A stretch of DNA of 64,000 nt from Dorea_A amylophila (GTDB taxonomy: Bacteria; Bacillota; Clostridia; Lachnospirales; Lachnospiraceae), in contig NZ_JAOQJW010000002.1 in assembly GCF_025567265.1 (NCBI RefSeq), positions 62,001 to 126,000 on the forward strand. Reading direction: 5' to 3'. Shown in pieces: positions 63,664 to 64,000 of the stretch. Numbering within the stretch: position 1 is the first letter of the stretch; each line of letters opens with the position of its first letter. A model generated the notes under the pieces. The model did no database searches, was not told where the DNA came from, and saw nothing but the letters and a program-made list of their open reading frames with translations. The position numbers were made by a program, and so were the translations under genes.

Positions 63664-64000
63664 ATGGATCTGATAACCAATATCCAGAAGTATTCTATTC
63701 ATGACGGGGACGGAATCCGTACGACTGTATTTTTTAAGGGATGTCCGTTAAAGTGTGTGTGGTGTCATAATCCTGAGACACAGCGCTTCGAGCAGGAAAT
63801 TCAGTATGATGCGGAGAAATGTACCGGTTGCGGCGTATGCGCAAAAGTCTGTCCGAACGGCGCGGTCACCATGGAAGACGGAAGACCGAAGCTGGATAAA
63901 AAACTTTGTAAGCTCTGCGGAAAATGTGAGAATTTCTGTACACAGGGAATCCGGGAGATCGTTGGCCAGGAATATCCGGTAAAAACACTTGTAAAGGAAC
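63664..64000 (+). CDS. Glycyl-radical enzyme activating protein, radical SAM (3' end outside window)
   Basis: The first 112 residues are present. GIRTTVFFKGCPLKCVWCHNPET holds the radical SAM cluster CxxxCxxC (CPLKCVWC), preceded by IQKYSIHDGDG, the typical pflA-family N-terminus. After it come two ferredoxin-type 4Fe-4S motifs, CTGCGVCAKVCP and CKLCGKCENFC. This extra-cluster layout is that of activases for glycyl-radical enzymes other than simple pyruvate formate-lyase (for example glycerol dehydratase, choline lyase or HPA decarboxylase). The ATG follows AAAGGAG. The partner enzyme should be outside the window, so the substrate is unknown. Confidence 0.9.
   Translation, partial: MDLITNIQKYSIHDGDGIRTTVFFKGCPLKCVWCHNPETQRFEQEIQYDAEKCTGCGVCAKVCPNGAVTMEDGRPKLDKKLCKLCGKCENFCTQGIREIVGQEYPVKTLVKE

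Noticed and set aside
63495..63704. Small plus-strand frame after engB
   Set aside because: It spans a strong terminator and the start of the activase gene.

Overview
The window is low-GC, Gram-positive chromosomal DNA, almost certainly from an anaerobic gut Clostridia of the Lachnospiraceae (Dorea/Ruminococcus/Coprococcus type). This is inferred from the gene set: HPr kinase, a T-box-controlled leuS, class III fructose-bisphosphatase, a DUF1846 protein, strong AGGAGG ribosome sites and a tig-clpP-clpX-lon-engB block. It is draft sequence: a run of 51 N lies at 20406-20456. I see no prophage, CRISPR array, defence island, rRNA or tRNA.

Layout. 1-2821: iron/haem/corrinoid-type ABC importer (binding protein cut by the window edge, permease, ATPase with an unusual C-terminal extension). 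2822-3436: copy 1 of a structured intergenic repeat. 3426-5811: tyrA-aroA on the minus strand, divergent from an EF-G paralogue (6157-8232). 8373-13943: trkA-trkH potassium uptake, an unrecognised membrane protein and an AEC transporter. 14041-15859: a frameshifted capA-like gene and a small P-loop ATPase, both minus. 16083-18886: promoter, T-box leader and leuS. 19016-20088: LOG-family protein and mscL. 20078-20727: copy 2 of the repeat. 20717-25847: a YkgJ-type protein (minus) and sbcD-sbcC. 25958-29130: pyrG and DUF1846 (minus). 29314-35961: ftsH, a lone cbiL, uvrC, hprK and a ROK glucokinase. 36054-43012: PBP1A, YigZ, hpf, a PsiE-like protein and typA. 43154-49000: SSB-like protein, dapA-dapB, fbp, a tiny acidic lipoprotein and a eukaryotic-type hisA. 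49148-55392: secA, prfB (with a programmed frameshift) and hom-lysC. 55421-57053: an XRE regulator, a CYTH protein and a DJ-1/PfpI protein. 57235-63505: tig, clpP, clpX, lon and engB. 63664-end: a glycyl-radical-enzyme activase, cut by the window edge.

Most of the window is housekeeping: protein quality control (ftsH, clpXP, lon, tig), the aspartate pathway (lysC, hom, dapA, dapB), aromatic amino acids (tyrA, aroA), carbon control (hprK, glk, fbp) and translation (leuS, prfB, typA, hpf).

The most unusual thing is the pair of about 615-bp elements at 2822-3436 and 20078-20727. Each lies between two convergent genes and is bounded by a 13-bp terminal inverted repeat whose TTTAA supplies or abuts the stop codons of the flanking genes. 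Each folds on paper into three large hairpins with compensatory changes between copies. A 74-bp segment inside the last hairpin is in opposite orientation in the two copies. I do not recognise this family.
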